DNA of 64,000 nucleotides from Engraulis encrasicolus. Lineage: Eukaryota; Chordata; Actinopteri; Clupeiformes; Engraulidae. Location: assembly GCF_034702125.1 (NCBI RefSeq), contig NC_085861.1, positions 50,440,295-50,504,294 of the forward strand, written 5' to 3'. A program made the translations under genes and the position numbers. Positions within the stretch are counted from its first letter, which is position 1; every line of letters begins with the position of its first letter. The notes under the pieces were generated by a model. It was not told the DNA's origin and ran no database searches. It saw only the letters and a list, made by a program, of their open reading frames with translations. Of this stretch, positions 34,301 to 63,591 are shown piece by piece.

Positions 34301-36441
34301 TAGGAAATTATTTAAACTATAAATATTCATCATGCTTGTTAAAATCATAATAAGTATATAGCAATATACTGTATAATAATTACAGTGCTTTATTGGTAAA
34401 TTATGGGCAAGATTTCCCAGCCTCTTTTGTTTTCTTACATTACGATGTTGTTACTTTTTTAGACCAGCAGATGGCAGCAGACAAAACAGACACTGTGATA
34501 AGATATAGAGAAAAACATGTACTTTGAAGGCCAAGATCAATATGAAGTTGAATGTTTGATACAGTGCTACTGTACATGGGGTTAAAAGGGCGTTCCAGTC
34601 ATCAAGTGCCCACATGGTTAATTTGAGGCCTGAAGTAGAGGGTACCGTAAGATCATTTTGTCCCAAAGCTGTTTTGAGTCCCTCCTATTTTATCTTTTAA
34701 AGTCGGAGCGCCCTACATTTTTTGGAATACACTGTACAGTTCCCAAATATGATGGAAAATCAATTATAACTCCCAAAGCATACATAGTTTCCAAGATCTG
34801 GAACCCCAAAATGGCAAGACTCTTCAACACGTATGTGATATGTATATGTATGTGAGATATCGGGTAAATCGGAGAGGGTCACATGGGGAGATTCTAGGGA
34901 ATCATGTGAATTGACATGGAATGACCCTAATGAGACACTGTTATCATTTAAGAATGCCAGACAGTTAATAAATGTGTATTTTTCTTTCTAGCTAATCGAC
35001 TATGGCAAGAGAGGAGACACAGACGAAAAGGCTATGCGCATGGCAAACTTCTGGCTGACGGTATGATCATAAGCTTAGAACCACAATTGTGGCAACCCTG
35101 GTAACATCTGAAGCCTTCATAACTTGCTCAAGCAGGTCCAAGGATATCCAGGGCCCTGAAGGCCAAGCCTAGATATTTCCGTTTTCACATTGTGTTAAAA
35201 TCCCACTTTTAACAAATTTATTTTCAAATTTCCTCAGGGGACATACCCCATGTATCCCCAACAACCTAGGGCAGTGTTTCCCAACCAGGGGTACGTGTAC
35301 CACTAGGGGTACGCGAGCACACTGCAGGGGGTACTTGGAAAAAAATATTTTTGACAAATATATGGAGCTTAGTTACACTGGGATGGAGAAAGCGGTACAG
35401 AAGTTGACTGGGGGGTACTCATGGCACAACGAAAATGCTTAGGGGGTACACAAGACAAAAAAGATCGGGAAACACTGACCTAGGGTCTCTAACATCTGGC
35501 CTGAAAACCTGAATATTTTAATTGACTGGCAACACCCATGGAGGGGGGGCTTTATTGTTGTCTGGCTCTGGGGTTGCCTGGTTAACACCAGACAGTCTCA
35601 CAGGTGAGATAGCCTTGAGGCTACCTGTGCAATTTCTCGAAGGAAAGATGTCGTTTACGATTGCCCATGGCCGTTTATTGGGTGTTTATGTGTCTTTTGG
35701 CATGTACGTTGCCCATAGCCAACTGTGTCAGTTGTATCTATGCAAACAGACTGCAGTCATCGCCTTTCCACCCCTCCCCGCTCTCTGATTGGAGACAGAC
35801 CAAGATCTGAAACCCTCACTGAGGGATAGAGTGCAAAGCAGCATGGGTTTTCCCAGGCTATCCCCGGGGCCCATGGAGTCATAATTCATCCCTGTTAATA
35901 TCACCTCTACTTGCACCAGATACATGTATTTCATAAATGATGCATTATCTGTTAATACTGCACATTTTCTACTGCACAGGTTTTCCCACATCTGATCAGA
36001 TGCTAGACTGCATTTCATTCATTTTCACATGCATAATGACAACAAATCTGTGTATAATCTAATGATCAATAACTTCAATGTACAATTTTTTTTCATTAAA
36101 GTTTGTTGAGCTGGCTGCTGCATACTTCCCCAGTTGGCTTTTGAAGTGTTTTCAAAATGCTCTTATTTCCTCCATATTTGCAGGAGAAGGATCTGCTGCC
36201 AAAGCTTTTCAAAGTCCTGGCGCCCAGATATGAGAACCAGAGGAAAGGCTACACGCGTATGGCCAGGCTGCCCAACAGGGAGAACTTGGACCGGGCCGCC
36301 ATGGCCGTGTTGGAGTACAAAGGCAACCCGTACCCTCCCCTCTTCCCCATCAAGCAGGACAACGAACTGACTCTAATTAACCAGCTGCTGAAGGGGTACA
36401 GGGAGGAGAAAGCACAGCTCGCTGCTCAGAGGGAGTCCTGA
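31342..36441 (+). CDS. mrpl17: Mitochondrial ribosomal protein bL17m (MRPL17)
   Basis: A structural protein of the large subunit of the mitochondrial ribosome. Three coding exons are 31342-31515, 34992-35060 and 36184-36441, all phase 0 with GT/AG borders, giving 166 residues. Exon 1 has the family's N-terminal signature [17 protein letters not shown]...[18 protein letters not shown]. Exon 2 gives [23 protein letters not shown]. Exon 3 gives [32 protein letters not shown] and a C-terminal tail ending AAQRES. The length fits vertebrate MRPL17. The basic N-terminus could serve as the mitochondrial targeting signal. No frameshift or missing motif is seen, so the gene looks functional. Intron 1 has absorbed several transposons. 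Confidence 0.95.
31907..33522 (-). mobile_element. Nearly intact Tc1-like transposon
   Basis: 1,616 bp with terminal inverted repeats (CAGTGCCCTCCATAATTATT at the left, mirrored at the right) and TA on each side (31905-31906 and 33523-33524). Inner motif repeats (ACAATTATTAGCACCCCTGG near 32104, and its inverted counterpart near 33308-33328) give the inverted/direct repeat layout of Tc1 elements. The transposase lies on the minus strand and is broken by one frameshift. Confidence 0.92.
32126..33138 (-). pseudogene. Tc1 transposase with a single frameshift
   Basis: The start at 33138 gives a paired-like HTH N-terminus ([18 protein letters not shown]...) with a GRGP AT-hook-like motif. It stays open to the LEFARC region near 32725, where the frame changes. 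The second frame (to the stop near 32126) holds the catalytic domain: Asp in LWSDETK, the glycine-rich [12 protein letters not shown], Asp in FQQDNDPKH and Glu in [15 protein letters not shown]. This is the DD34E set of the Tc1 family. The combined length would be near the usual 340 residues. Only one defect is visible, so the copy is recent on an evolutionary scale. Confidence 0.9.
33817..34925. mobile_element. Nested fold-back element in MRPL17 intron 1
   Basis: Outer inverted repeats of about 75 bp: ATTCCATGTCAATTTACACG...CGATTTACCCGATATCTCAC at the left, mirrored at 34851-34925. A second, inner inverted pair surrounds 34020-34430 (GCTGGGAAATCTTG...TTTACCAATAA and its reverse). At the core, GCTCAATCATGAT and CATTTCTACCAG blocks pair with their complements around 34200-34290. 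It therefore looks like elements inserted within elements. No coding capacity. Confidence 0.7.
35271..35477. mobile_element. Short hAT-like MITE
   Basis: The left end CAGTGTTTCCCAACCAGGGG is mirrored by GGGAAACACTG at the right. The interior has repeated GGGGGTAC blocks. It lies in MRPL17 intron 2. Confidence 0.7.
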
Positions 36442-36580
36442 GGAGTGACTTCAGAGAACTGTCAATCTAAAGATCACCCCACCCCCCTTTTTGTTTTTTC
36501 TTCATGAGTTATTGTGAGTTTTGTTTATGCATTGGTTCAGTTGGTAAACAATCATTAAATAATATAACACCAAAAAACCC
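36442..36580 (+). other. mrpl17: MRPL17 3' UTR
   Basis: Short T-rich sequence after the stop codon, with a candidate polyadenylation signal ATTAAA at 36554-36559. Confidence 0.55.
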
Positions 36581-38946
36581 CAGTTGGTCCTGCAGAAACA
36601 TTTTCTGAAGTAAGATGTTTGAGGTAAGGTATTCAATTTCCTGGGTAGTCCATCAGGGGGCACTGCATGCAATGGTGTATGCTAGAAGCGGCCTCATTCC
36701 ATGTGCCTAATTTCTGAGGTAGAAGTAGATGTTACCAGATTGACAACTGCTGGGGGAGAAAAATGGCACATTGGCCCATTTCTTCTACTTCAACACGAAA
36801 GAAAAAAGGAAACCACTTTTTAACAAAAGAAAAACATATTTAATTTGGCAAAATGTGTTCATACAGCTGCTTCAGGTAAATTCCATTTGACACACCAGTT
36901 TAGTCTTTGTGAACAGTAATGTGCTCTTTACAGGATCATTCTCTGACGTGCTTGTTCTGACGTACCTCCAAGTTACTGTGCTGTTTTCTATAATAGGCAA
37001 CATTCATAAAGTGACTGCATCTTTGTGTGCATCATTCATAAGATTACTCTGCACTGTGTCGATTATCAATCATACACTTGTCAGGTAACTGACTTAACAA
37101 CCATAAACTAACAGATTTAGATTATCTGAACTTAAAATGAAAGTAAACAGGAGACATGGGACGGACAAAAAGCCATAATTGAGTATCACACAGTCCAGTT
37201 CAAGTATGACTTCTCTGTACACACACACACACTAAATAATACTTCTCTTTTATAAATACATGATCATTATGCACATAATGCACCTGCCTATCTATCTTAG
37301 TCACATATCAACACTATGCATGGTATGTTATGCCGTTGATACTGTATAAACACAGTTCTGAACACCTCTGCAAAAAGGGTTTGAAATCTTGGAATATTCA
37401 TAGATATTAACGGAAATAGTAAACACATTTACAAATGAAACATACTGAACCGTTAACGCATGAAACAATGCATTCCATTGCATTATAATTGCATTGGCAT
37501 GAATAAGCATGAGTGAGAGGAAACCAGGAAAACGTTAAAGTGCACCATGCAGTTAAGAATGTAATGCAACAAGGTTATAAAAGTACTGTATGAGCACTGC
37601 ATCTCCACCCCCTGATACTAAGACCAGAGGGGTCATTCCAAGAACATGGTTAAGTGATAAACCAGGCTTAGGTAACCTAGTCTGGTTGACACAGACAGTG
37701 CGTTTAGCTCTCCACCAGGGGGCTCCAGAGCTACACACACGCACCATCAGTGAGAACCAGGCTATAGTTAACCTACCGGAAGTGGTAAACCTAATACAAG
37801 ATAGCCCACAGGCATCATTTAGAAAATGAGAATTTCAAGCTCTTCTATTACATGATTTACCACTACCTCAAGGTTAGCTTAACCTTACTTACTACTGAAC
37901 CAGCTTCTTGGAACACCCCCCCAGATAGCCATTACACTGAAGCTAAAGATTAAAGACTTCACATGACATGACTACTACAGAGGGATAGGGATCATTCGCC
38001 CTCACACCCTGTTGAGGGTGTTTTGTTTTTAAACTCATAGCGCTCAAGGACATGAACACTTTGACTGAACTATACTGTTACTGTGACTTTTTTTTTGTTG
38101 ACGCCTAAAACCAGGACTTACTGTATCTGCATTTAAAAAGTATGCGATCTTGAAGTATTTATCCAAAAGAAAATAGACACTTATAAACAATTATACCCTT
38201 CATCTGAACCACGTACACTGATAAATTATATAAAATATATGTACAGCTTATACAATTGAAAGTATTCACATAGTTGAATAGCAAGAGGATTGTAAAAGCC
38301 CTCTCCAGTCATTATCGGGTTAGAAAGGCATGCCTGTCTTTGCATGGTGATTGATTATCAACAATGACACAGCAGAATCCGCAGAGAAACGCCGTTCAGA
38401 GGCAAGTCAGGTACAGTAAAAATGCAAACCTAATATTAACTCAAAAGCAACTGTGATGATGAGGTCAGTAACAATATCATTACAAACAAGTGTATAACAA
38501 CAAAAGAAACATTAAAAATAGATCATTTCAGATGAAGGCGGCAAATAACTTTATAGTCACAGTTCTATTGCAATGGCAATGAAAGGTCTCTGCTGATGGC
38601 CATGTTGAGGGACCCCAACTGTAAGTTAAAAGTAATATAAAAAAAGACCAAACGAAACGATGACTGTTCATGTTGGGGGCTCTTGTCGTGACTCGTTTCG
38701 TCGTTTCGTGTGATTTTGCCTACTCACTGGGAGTGTCGTCTGGGCTATTTACACGGTTGGGGCTCCATGGCTCTCCTGGCTCGTCCTATGAATGTTTGAT
38801 GGGGAGTCCGTTAGCTCCTCCCACCTCTCGTGCCTGTGCCCCAGTCGCTCCCTGGTCTCCCGCTGAAATATTTATTGCTTCTTTATTCTTTAACAAGCTC
38901 TGCACTTTGAAGTTGAGTCGACTTCCTGACTTCCTTGCTTTCCTTG

Positions 38947-38991
<45 letters not shown>

Positions 38992-39271
38992 GCTCAGCCC
39001 TTTCTTTTCTTTCCTCACCTATTCCTTCCTTTCCTTAGTTAGACACTTTGCCTTCCTATTGCGGATGGGAAAAAACACAAAAGTGAAAATGGGCCTTTTT
39101 TGTTCTTTTTTTTTGCTCCTATTCTTCTTGGCCCATCCCAAGTCATCTTATTCTTGCACTCATTCACACACAGGCATGCATCCATCCATCCATCCATACA
39201 TACATACATCCATGCATCCATTCAGTCATTCATCCATCCATCCATCCATACATCCTTGTTCTTCTGCACAC
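36581..39271. other. MRPL17-TMEM145 convergent intergenic region
   Basis: No coding sequence recognised. A MITE with GGGGTCATTCCAAGAA-type ends lies at 37628-37920. A (CT)n microsatellite lies at 38946-38990 and CATC repeats at 39178-39250. Candidate minus-strand polyadenylation signals for TMEM145 (AATAAA, seen as TTTATT) are at 38871-38876 and 38882-38887. Confidence 0.5.
37628..37920. mobile_element. MITE with imperfect inverted ends
   Basis: The left end GGGGTCATTCCAAGAACATG pairs with the right end CAGCTTCTTGGAACACCCCC. The subterminal GGTTAAG and AACCAGGCTTAGG blocks are also mirrored. Confidence 0.6.
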
Positions 39272-55505
<16,234 letters not shown>

Positions 55506-55509
55506 GTTC

Positions 55510-56218
55510 TGGGGTCAGGAACCTTTTTGGTGGAGAGAGCCATAAACACCATTTTTTTAAAAGAATTTTTCACGAGAGCCATACCATTTTAAAAACACTG
55601 AATACAATGAAAAGCATGTATTTCAATTAAGCCCAACAATTTGAGAGTGTACTGTCAAGTTATTACTTTTATTGATAACAGGTAAGTATAGGATTGTTTA
55701 CTGTCAACTCTACTGGAGACATTGAAAATGGACTAGCTCCGAAACGTCTGTCTCTCCAGTTAATCCTTAGACTTCTGTTGTATATTTTCGGCTTCAATAC
55801 ACTTTTTCACACAAGTCTTGTGTGCGCCTCCTTTTTTCCATTATTTTGAGTGATTACTACTTTTTTGTAGTAGTTTAGGAGTGCTCGCACCAAGCAATAC
55901 ACGAGCATTAAGTTCAAGGCGCAGACGCCGACCTTTGTTGGTCTTTTTGTCATTTACTGTCAACTTCATCATGGCAAAGGTCTGGGAGTCCTCTCCCTGA
56001 ACATTTTGTATTTCTTAGATGTAATTTCCTGCATTTTAACACATTTTAACCTCCCGTGTCCCGTTTCAACTCAATATGGAACCTGTACTTTTAATTATAA
56101 ATAAAGGACTACTCCGTATTTCAAGGGATGGTTGGCAACCCTAGGCAAGTAAGAGCCATATACGTACAGTTCCCAAAAGAGCCACATGTGGCTCTAGAGC
56201 CATAGGTTCCTGACCCCT
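55510..56218. mobile_element. hAT-like non-autonomous element
   Basis: The left end GGGGTCAGGAACCTTTTTGG is mirrored at the right by CATAGGTTCCTGACCCC. Subterminal AGAGCCATA and GAGCCACATGTGGCTC blocks are typical of teleost hAT elements. No transposase ORF remains. An inner unrelated repeat fragment lies near 55700-55860. Confidence 0.7.
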
Positions 56219-57130
56219 GCTATGGGGGGTCACACCATGAGTGATGCAGAGTAGTACAAAGACATAACAGAGATTCTACTGTTCAGCCCATTCAGGCAAA
56301 ACGTCATGCTATTGGGGAACCTGGTGTTCCTGCCTTCTGCTAACGTCTCATCCACCGGGGTTCAAATGTCTATATATTTATACTTACATATTTATCTATT
56401 TATTTATTTAGAGAAACTGTCTTTCCCCTGACTATTATTATACGGCTTCCTCCTCCTTTCTCAGGTATACTGTATCTGAGTGACAGGCGAGTGACACGGG
56501 GAGCCGACCACGCTGACTAGTGTCGGTGTCTCTGCGGTTAGATTGATCAGAAATGCACAGCTGAGCCGGAGGAGAAGTGGTGCAGAGAGAGATGCGCGCG
56601 AGCCGAGGCGGACTCAAGGCTGATGCCGTTTTCAAGGCAGAGTGCCCTAGAAAATGGTGCTTGGAATTCAACCAAGTGCCGTGCATGCAGCGTGAGCTAG
56701 TGAGCGAGCCAGCCAGCCAGCGAGCCAGCGAGAGTGAGAGGCTGAGAATTTTTATCTGTTGAGGGGAACTGACATTTTCCATCCGATAGACGCTGCCAAT
56801 GGCTATAGAGAGAGAGACTGCTGGCAGCAGACCTCAGGCTCCATACTAAAAGCCTCTCACGGAAATGGTGCACGCAAAAACGCTTCATTTAATCTGAGGG
56901 GTTGCAATGTGTTAGGTCCACGTCATCAAAATACATTAATAAAATAAGCATGAAACGGCATCATACTCATTTATGATTTTCATTCATTTCGAAAATGAGG
57001 GGGAAAAAAACCCCAAGAACAAACTCGGCACCGACAGACTTCATCTCAGCGTTTTGTATCACTGAATCTCATGCATATTGTAAACACGATCTTCCTGTCG
57101 CCTTGGAAAGTTAGAATCAGTTCACACAAG
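56219..57130. other. Probable TMEM145 intron
   Basis: No gene or bounded repeat recognised. A short CCAGCGAG-type repeat lies near 56703-56733. Confidence 0.35.
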
Positions 57131-57134
57131 CACA

Positions 57135-57419
<285 letters not shown>

Positions 57420-57791
57420 CATGCATATGCACACTCTTGCCGCAGGAATCAGGAATGTAAAAGTACTCCTGACATGAAAGGCGCTGTGTGATGCCCATGA
57501 GGTTAATTAGTCTTTGGACGGGCGCGCGGCGTGGTGCGCAGCGTGGCGCGTGGTGCGCTACCTTCTCTTCTTTCACAGCACGCCACAGCGTTGCGTTCCA
57601 TTCACTGCCTTCCTTCAGAGCCACAGCAGCGCACCACTCCGCTGCCTTTGTGTGCAAACACTAACTGACACATGATGTGTAAACTTGACGCATAAAAGGC
57701 AAACGAACACAAACACAAAGGGGGTGTGAAGATAAAATAACACACAAAGTTGCACAGCACATGACAACAAACACACGCAGGCACGCAGGCA

Positions 57792-57792
<1 letters not shown>

Positions 57793-57852
<60 letters not shown>
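57793..57852. repeat. (AC)n microsatellite
   Basis: About 58 bp of AC. Confidence 0.95.
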
Positions 57853-57855
<3 letters not shown>

Positions 57856-59190
57856 GGGCCCAGAGACGAGACATCCCCCCCCTGCTTTTTCCCACACAAA
57901 CATAGAAATACAATACATCCAAGGTCGTGAACAGGACACAAAAGAGAAGGAACTCTCTTCACCTCTATCATACATACTTGACAATGTGCGCGCACACAGA
58001 GAGGGCAAGAGGCAGGATCCCCATGTAATCAGACTGACCGGAATAGCAGTGTGTGAACTCCTGTTACCCTTGCACACAAATGACCTGACGTTACCCCTCC
58101 CCACACACACACACACACACCCGTCAATCTCACACACCCATGATGAAGAGCCTACCAATTTTTATTGTCCTATTTGCCTATGTGCTCTAGACTCACATCA
58201 AGATGAGGTACAGGAGGGTTTCTACTGTAGAAAGGGGCAGAGGTGGGCTGGAGGGTTTTCTTTCAAAAACCTTCTCCATGAAGTTAGCATAGCACTAATG
58301 TATACCACCATGGCATACTACTAGCAATACTACAGTAGAAGTACTTATTTGCATTCACCCTCTGACTGGGCACTTTACAGCAATGTACAGTATTTGGCCA
58401 GTTTTAAGAGGTTCAATTCAAGAGTCTGATGGACTGTCACTAAACGTCCCCAGCAGTGAATTACATTTGCTACCATTTGGGCGTATGAGTTCTAGGCTTT
58501 GCTATTCAAGACAGGTATCAACGTGTAGGGAAGGGAAGGGTGTGCGAGGTTGGGCCGACTTGTCAAACGGGGCCAACAAAGCAGAATGCTCTATAAAGTT
58601 CGATTGTTACAGCAGAAGTAAAAAAATAATCAATGTGTTTTGGTCTTTCCCCCCATTTTTAAACTTCTATAACATCTATTCCTGTCCAGGGACTACAGAT
58701 GAAAATTAGCCTTGTGGCTATACAGTAATCTGTCTTAATTGTATGTTGTGTACTGTCCCTGACAAATAAACATTAAACAAACAAATAAATAAACTAACAA
58801 GCCCACCCATTCTATGACTACAGTCACTCACAGCCCTATCAGCACCTTGCACCTCACTGTGTAATCCAATCTCAGTGTGTAGCACTACCATTTAACAAAA
58901 CCAGCAAACCACATCTCTGCTGCTGTACCAACATCTCCAAACGCCAGCCAGGACAACTAACCAATGTTCTATTACAACTTCCTCTACTGACACCACAGCC
59001 CAATTTCTTCTCTCATCTTTGAGCTCATAATCAGCCTGCCAACGCCCACCTTAGTATTAAAAAACAAAAAAGACTAATGCCCCCCAATAGCAACTAAGCA
59101 CCGTCCCCTCTCAACTGTATCCTTCTCAACACCCCCCTAGGGCTCCCTAACAATCTATACCAACTCCCCAATGATTGCATGCATCAGAAT
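57853..59190. other. Probable TMEM145 intron
   Basis: No gene recognised. A T-poor block ending AATAAACATTAAACAAACAA near 58760-58800 may be a retroposon tail. Confidence 0.35.
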
Positions 59191-59191
59191 C

Positions 59192-59367
59192 AGGGCTCTA
59201 AATTAACACCAGCCAACCGGCCAAATGCTGGCGAAATTTCTCTTTGGCTGGTAGAAAAACCAACTCACTAGCCGACTTTGACCCATTAGTGAGTGTATGC
59301 TTGGCTAGTAAGATTAACATCTACAAAGCATTTTGACTGGTGACAAAAAAGTGAATTTAGAGCCCTG
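59192..59367. mobile_element. CAGGGCTCTAAATT MITE, copy 2
   Basis: The left end CAGGGCTCTAAATTAACACC is mirrored by AATTTAGAGCCCTG. Same family as 10647-10842. Confidence 0.75.
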
Positions 59368-59838
59368 ATCAGAATGGATCCCAAGGATCCATTCTATCCA
59401 AATGAAGCCTTTTCAATACTGCAGCAGAAAAACAGATTTCCTGGTTGGATTACCCATCAGAATCGCCCACTCGATATCAGTGGGGGACATGACATTGAGT
59501 GGGTGTTTCTGAATGCCATTTTGTAAATATGGAGATTATTGAATGACTCAGATTACACTGTTGATGCTATCTCAAGTAGAGTTTGGGCCTGTTTGTGCTA
59601 GCTCACCCCCACTGAAGATGTGGCACCCCTCGAAGCGCCACTGGCCCTAGCAAGACAAAAGGACACTTTTGGGGTGGGGGGTTGCGGTATATAATCTCAC
59701 TTCAGAGATTCCTCTGGGAGTCTCATCAAACCTCTGAATGGGGCTCCAACCTCTGTCTTTCTCTCCCTCTCTCTTTCTCTCTCTCTGTCTATCTATCTTG
59801 GGTAAACTCTATTTGATTTCACTGCATCCTATGTAACC

Positions 59839-60027
59839 AGTGGTGTAGTCTACTTTTTTGTGGTGGGTATACTGTACATTGGAGCATTTTTTGAAGTGGG
59901 TATACTGTATATATTTGTGCCATTCAAAATAATGGATCAATCCATTTTAAGTGGGTATACTGAAATCCCTGAAATTTAGAAGTGGGTATACTCCGTATAC
60001 CCGCGTTCTACGTAGACTACACCACTG
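59839..60027. mobile_element. Short MITE with strong inverted ends
   Basis: CAGTGGTGTAGTCTAC at the left and GTAGACTACACCACTG at the right are perfect 16-bp inverted repeats. The interior has repeated AAGTGGGTATACTG blocks. Confidence 0.8.
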
Positions 60028-61400
60028 TATGTAACCTACAGTAGCCTCGAGTTAAATGTAATGTTACCTTGCAGTTGATAATTAAATTGTCATATATAAC
60101 ATTCATTCATTTGCATCTCCTCATCTGTATCATGCCATTTGCCTTTCCTGTGTCTTAAGTTAACACTGCTTCTGTTTCAAATGGCCACTCCTGGTCGTCG
60201 TTGGTTAGTATTGAAGTGGAGGGAAAAGTTACATACTTTTACAATTTCAAACCAGGACATTTGTTTTTTTGGTTGCAAAAGGAGAAGTTGGAAATCGTTA
60301 AATCTGTAAAACTGTATGTGTCCATAGAATGTAAAGTTGATGCAGTAGTCTATGCTTCTAAGTTCAAAGTTAGTTGAAGGTGAAGGTTGTACACATCCGA
60401 GGAAGAGGTGCAGAACAAAGGCTGACTGTAATTTTAGAATCAGGAGTCTACACACTTCAAAACATTTGCCCTTTGTTTCTTTATTCCATGGCAGGATAGG
60501 ATGAATTTGAAGTGTGCGGACTCCTCACTGTAAAATGTAAGTTAAAGGTCTGCACTGGGTTTAGAATATTGACCTAAGAAACAGATGTTACTGTAAACTC
60601 ACATAGCCATTTTTAGAATGTTGGCTGACCAAATCACTTTGAATTCAAAAGTTGTCTTTCTTGTAAAGGCTCTGTGGGCCAGATGAAATGGCTCAGTAGG
60701 CCGCATGTGGCCACAGGGAATTTTCCCACCTCTACATTAATAGGCCTGTACACAGTTGCCACTAGATGCCTTATCCACATTGCTGGTCAACCGTGTCGAA
60801 TACACAGGACAACCACCTGTACTAAAATCAGAGTGCTTGAATAAAGGTTCCAGAAGCATGGGTGTATGTCCTCATTCTGCTGATCAATTACATCATCAGT
60901 CTCCACAGCTTCTTCCAGGAAGCAGATAAGATGGCTGTGGTAAGATGGCCAACCTGTGAAGACATTCTGGACTGTGCCGTCAGCCAGCTGGTATTCTATG
61001 TAAATCATGCTATGCTTCCGACCATAGGTGTGCACAGATAGGGACAAGGTGGTGCTTAAGCACCTGCCCCTTTGCCCTACTGGACAAAAAAAAATCCCTT
61101 TTTGAAATTTAATTTCGGCACAATGTTGTGTTGCCCATGAACAATCAAAAGCATGTCACAAAAATGGGCCGATATAGTACACAGTATAGTCTCTATAGCA
61201 GCGTGAAGTTCGACATGTCCACCCGCCTCCCTCCCCGCAAGCACCTGCCCCTCAAAATGTCTGTGCTTCACGCCACTGCTTCCAACTATCACCTACTCAC
61301 TAACCCCCAGCCCCCCAAGGGCCAGCCACACAATCTCAGCTCCGGAACCACAACTGGGTCAGCTCCTGCCTGGCCCGCCCACTCACTCCCTCCATGACGG
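60028..61400. other. Non-coding, one unexplained open frame
   Basis: The minus-strand open frame 61047-60787 (86 codons, including IYIEYQLADGTVQNVF and CFLEEAVETDDVID) has a protein-like composition, but I recognise no family. It could be a relic of a mobile element. No splice context supports it as a gene. Confidence 0.25.
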
Positions 61401-61821
61401 ATGCACCGTGCAAGGTTACATTACACCACAGTGGAGTTGGACAGACAGAGATACTTTGGCCTACTATCTTACATTATGCATGTGTGCGAGTGTGTGTTTG
61501 TGTTTGCGCGCACAAGGCTCTGCATGTGTGTTTTGGTACATATGTGTGTGTAGGGCTTCTGTGTGTGTAGGGCTTCTGTATGAACACGCTAAGTGCATGC
61601 GTGTGTGTGAATGTGAATGTAAGTGTAATTGCACGCGCGCACACATGCATGTCCATGCGTCGGCGTACTGCATCCTCTCCAGCCCATTAGCACAAAAACA
61701 AAGGCAAACGAGGCAGAGGAGGAAGAGGAGGACTCGGACACTAATGAGCCCTACTGAGAGTTCATCTCATCTGCACCACCATCACAAAACAAAAAAATAT
61801 GTACTGCATGTGTGTCTCACA

Positions 61822-61975
61822 GCCAGGGCTACTGATAGCTTTGGCCGGGTCCCGGACAAAGTGATCAGAAAGGCCCCCACAGCTCAATACATATAATGTA
61901 ATGGGGACCCAATTCTGCCCCCCCTCTGTCCCTGGGACCATGACAACTGACCCCTTTGCCCCCCCTTGTCAGCTT
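61822..61975. mobile_element. GGGCCC-type MITE fragment
   Basis: It contains GGCTACTGATAGCTTTGGCC and CCCGGACAAAGTGATCAGAA blocks and ends near CTCTGTCCCTGGGACC. Related to 19475-19615 and 53640-53800. Confidence 0.5.
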
Positions 61976-62315
61976 CCCTGCTCACAGCCATCTCCCTCCC
62001 AACTCCACACACTCAGCACTCCAGCCAGTCTTAGTCCCTGCCTTTCAATACTGCATAACAACAGCAACGCAGCATCCAGACAGACAAAGTGACCCCACGT
62101 TCCTCTTCTCTTTTTTTCTTTGTGTTCTTCGCCTCCTCCTCAATATTCCTCATTATCCACCTACTGCCTGCCTGCGATGCTCATCCATAATTGATTTGTA
62201 ACATTTCGATCTCGAGGCCATTTCATCTCAGTATTAAACCGCAGACAAAAGGTATCAACAACACGTACACCACACAGACACAGACACAGACAGATACAGA
62301 GAGCATAAATCCAGG

Positions 62316-62986
62316 GGCCTCATTTATCAAGCGTTCTTAGGCACAGATCTGTGCGTAAAGCGTGCGTGCGATCATTCCTGAGCAAAGTATGGGATTTATG
62401 AACATGTACTTGAACGTAGAAATGTGCCTAAATCTACGCACACCTCAGACCATGCGTGCGAGTGGAAGAAACACGAAATTGCAAATAATATTGACCGTGC
62501 CAGGTACAGTTTGCTTTGAATGACAATGGAGTATGACAGTGTGCTATTTTACAGTGTTTTCGTCCATGTGTGTCTCCTTTCTTTTACTTATTTTGAAACA
62601 CTGTCCTCCTCCTGTCGAAAGCACCTCCACTTCTGCTGCGGAAATGTTTCTATCTCCACACTTCCCGACAGCGCTTCGACTGGCGCTTGTGTCCGCGTGT
62701 GTTCATGTGTGTCCAAACAGGGTGGCGCCTTCGAATTCACATGGCATTTGAATATATTTTAATACCATATATGGTTACTTGGAGGCGTTTCGGGATGCAA
62801 ATTACCCCGAATGCGCGCGTGCACAGTGATTTGGAAGGTGTGGGATTTATCATGCAGACGTGTGCTAGGAACAGCCAACGCACGTTTCATAAATCCCGAT
62901 TTTTCTGTACTTGCGAACATTCTAAATTTCACTCGTAAGACACACTTTAGAAGACATTCTATGAACTGATGATAAATGAGGCCCCA
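62316..62986. mobile_element. Non-autonomous element with GGGGCCTCATTTATCA ends
   Basis: The left end GGGGCCTCATTTATCA is mirrored by TGATAAATGAGGCCCC at the right. Subterminal GTGCGTA and TACGCAC-like motifs are repeated. About 670 bp with no transposase; a common teleost element type. Confidence 0.8.
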
Positions 62987-63339
62987 GGTCTTTTGTTGCC
63001 TTCATAAATAGGAGGCTGTCTCCCATTCCCAAGTTATTGAGACTGCTACGTATTCTGTGCTGTTCTATGCTGTGGTGTGTTTACAGGGTGTGGCTTACTT
63101 AGAAGTTAGCGAAGGGTCATTTCTGTCTCGTTTTAAAAAAAAGACAACGATGTAAGTTACGATCTGATGTCAGGGAGTATTTCCATGTTTTGTTTGGATT
63201 GGGAATTTTTTTTAGTCCTGGCCAGGTAGGGAAGAATCTAAAAAAACCTATCGACTTTTGTTTGTCTAACTTTATGGAATCTGAATTGCAGGTTATGTAT
63301 TAAGGATTATAGAAATAATGGTATATACATGATGGATAG

Positions 63340-63591
63340 GGCTGTAACGATACTGGATCGAACTTTGGGATACTCAGAGTCACGATACTGTATCATGATG
63401 TAAGAAGGCAGTATCGTGATACGCCCTTTCAAAGTTTTGTCATCCCTCAGTCCAGAAAACAATGTAATTTGATGTGATAGTGCTTCCAAGCTTCAAATGA
63501 GACACATTTCAGAAATCGTGGGGTGTATCGAACCGTAACTCAAAAATCGTGATACGAACCGAATCGTGAGTTGAGTGTATCGTTACTGCCC
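63340..63591. mobile_element. MITE with AGGGCTGTAACGATAC ends
   Basis: The left end AGGGCTGTAACGATAC and the right end GTATCGTTACTGCCCT are near-perfect inverted repeats. The ATCGTGATAC motif is repeated inside in both orientations. Confidence 0.8.
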
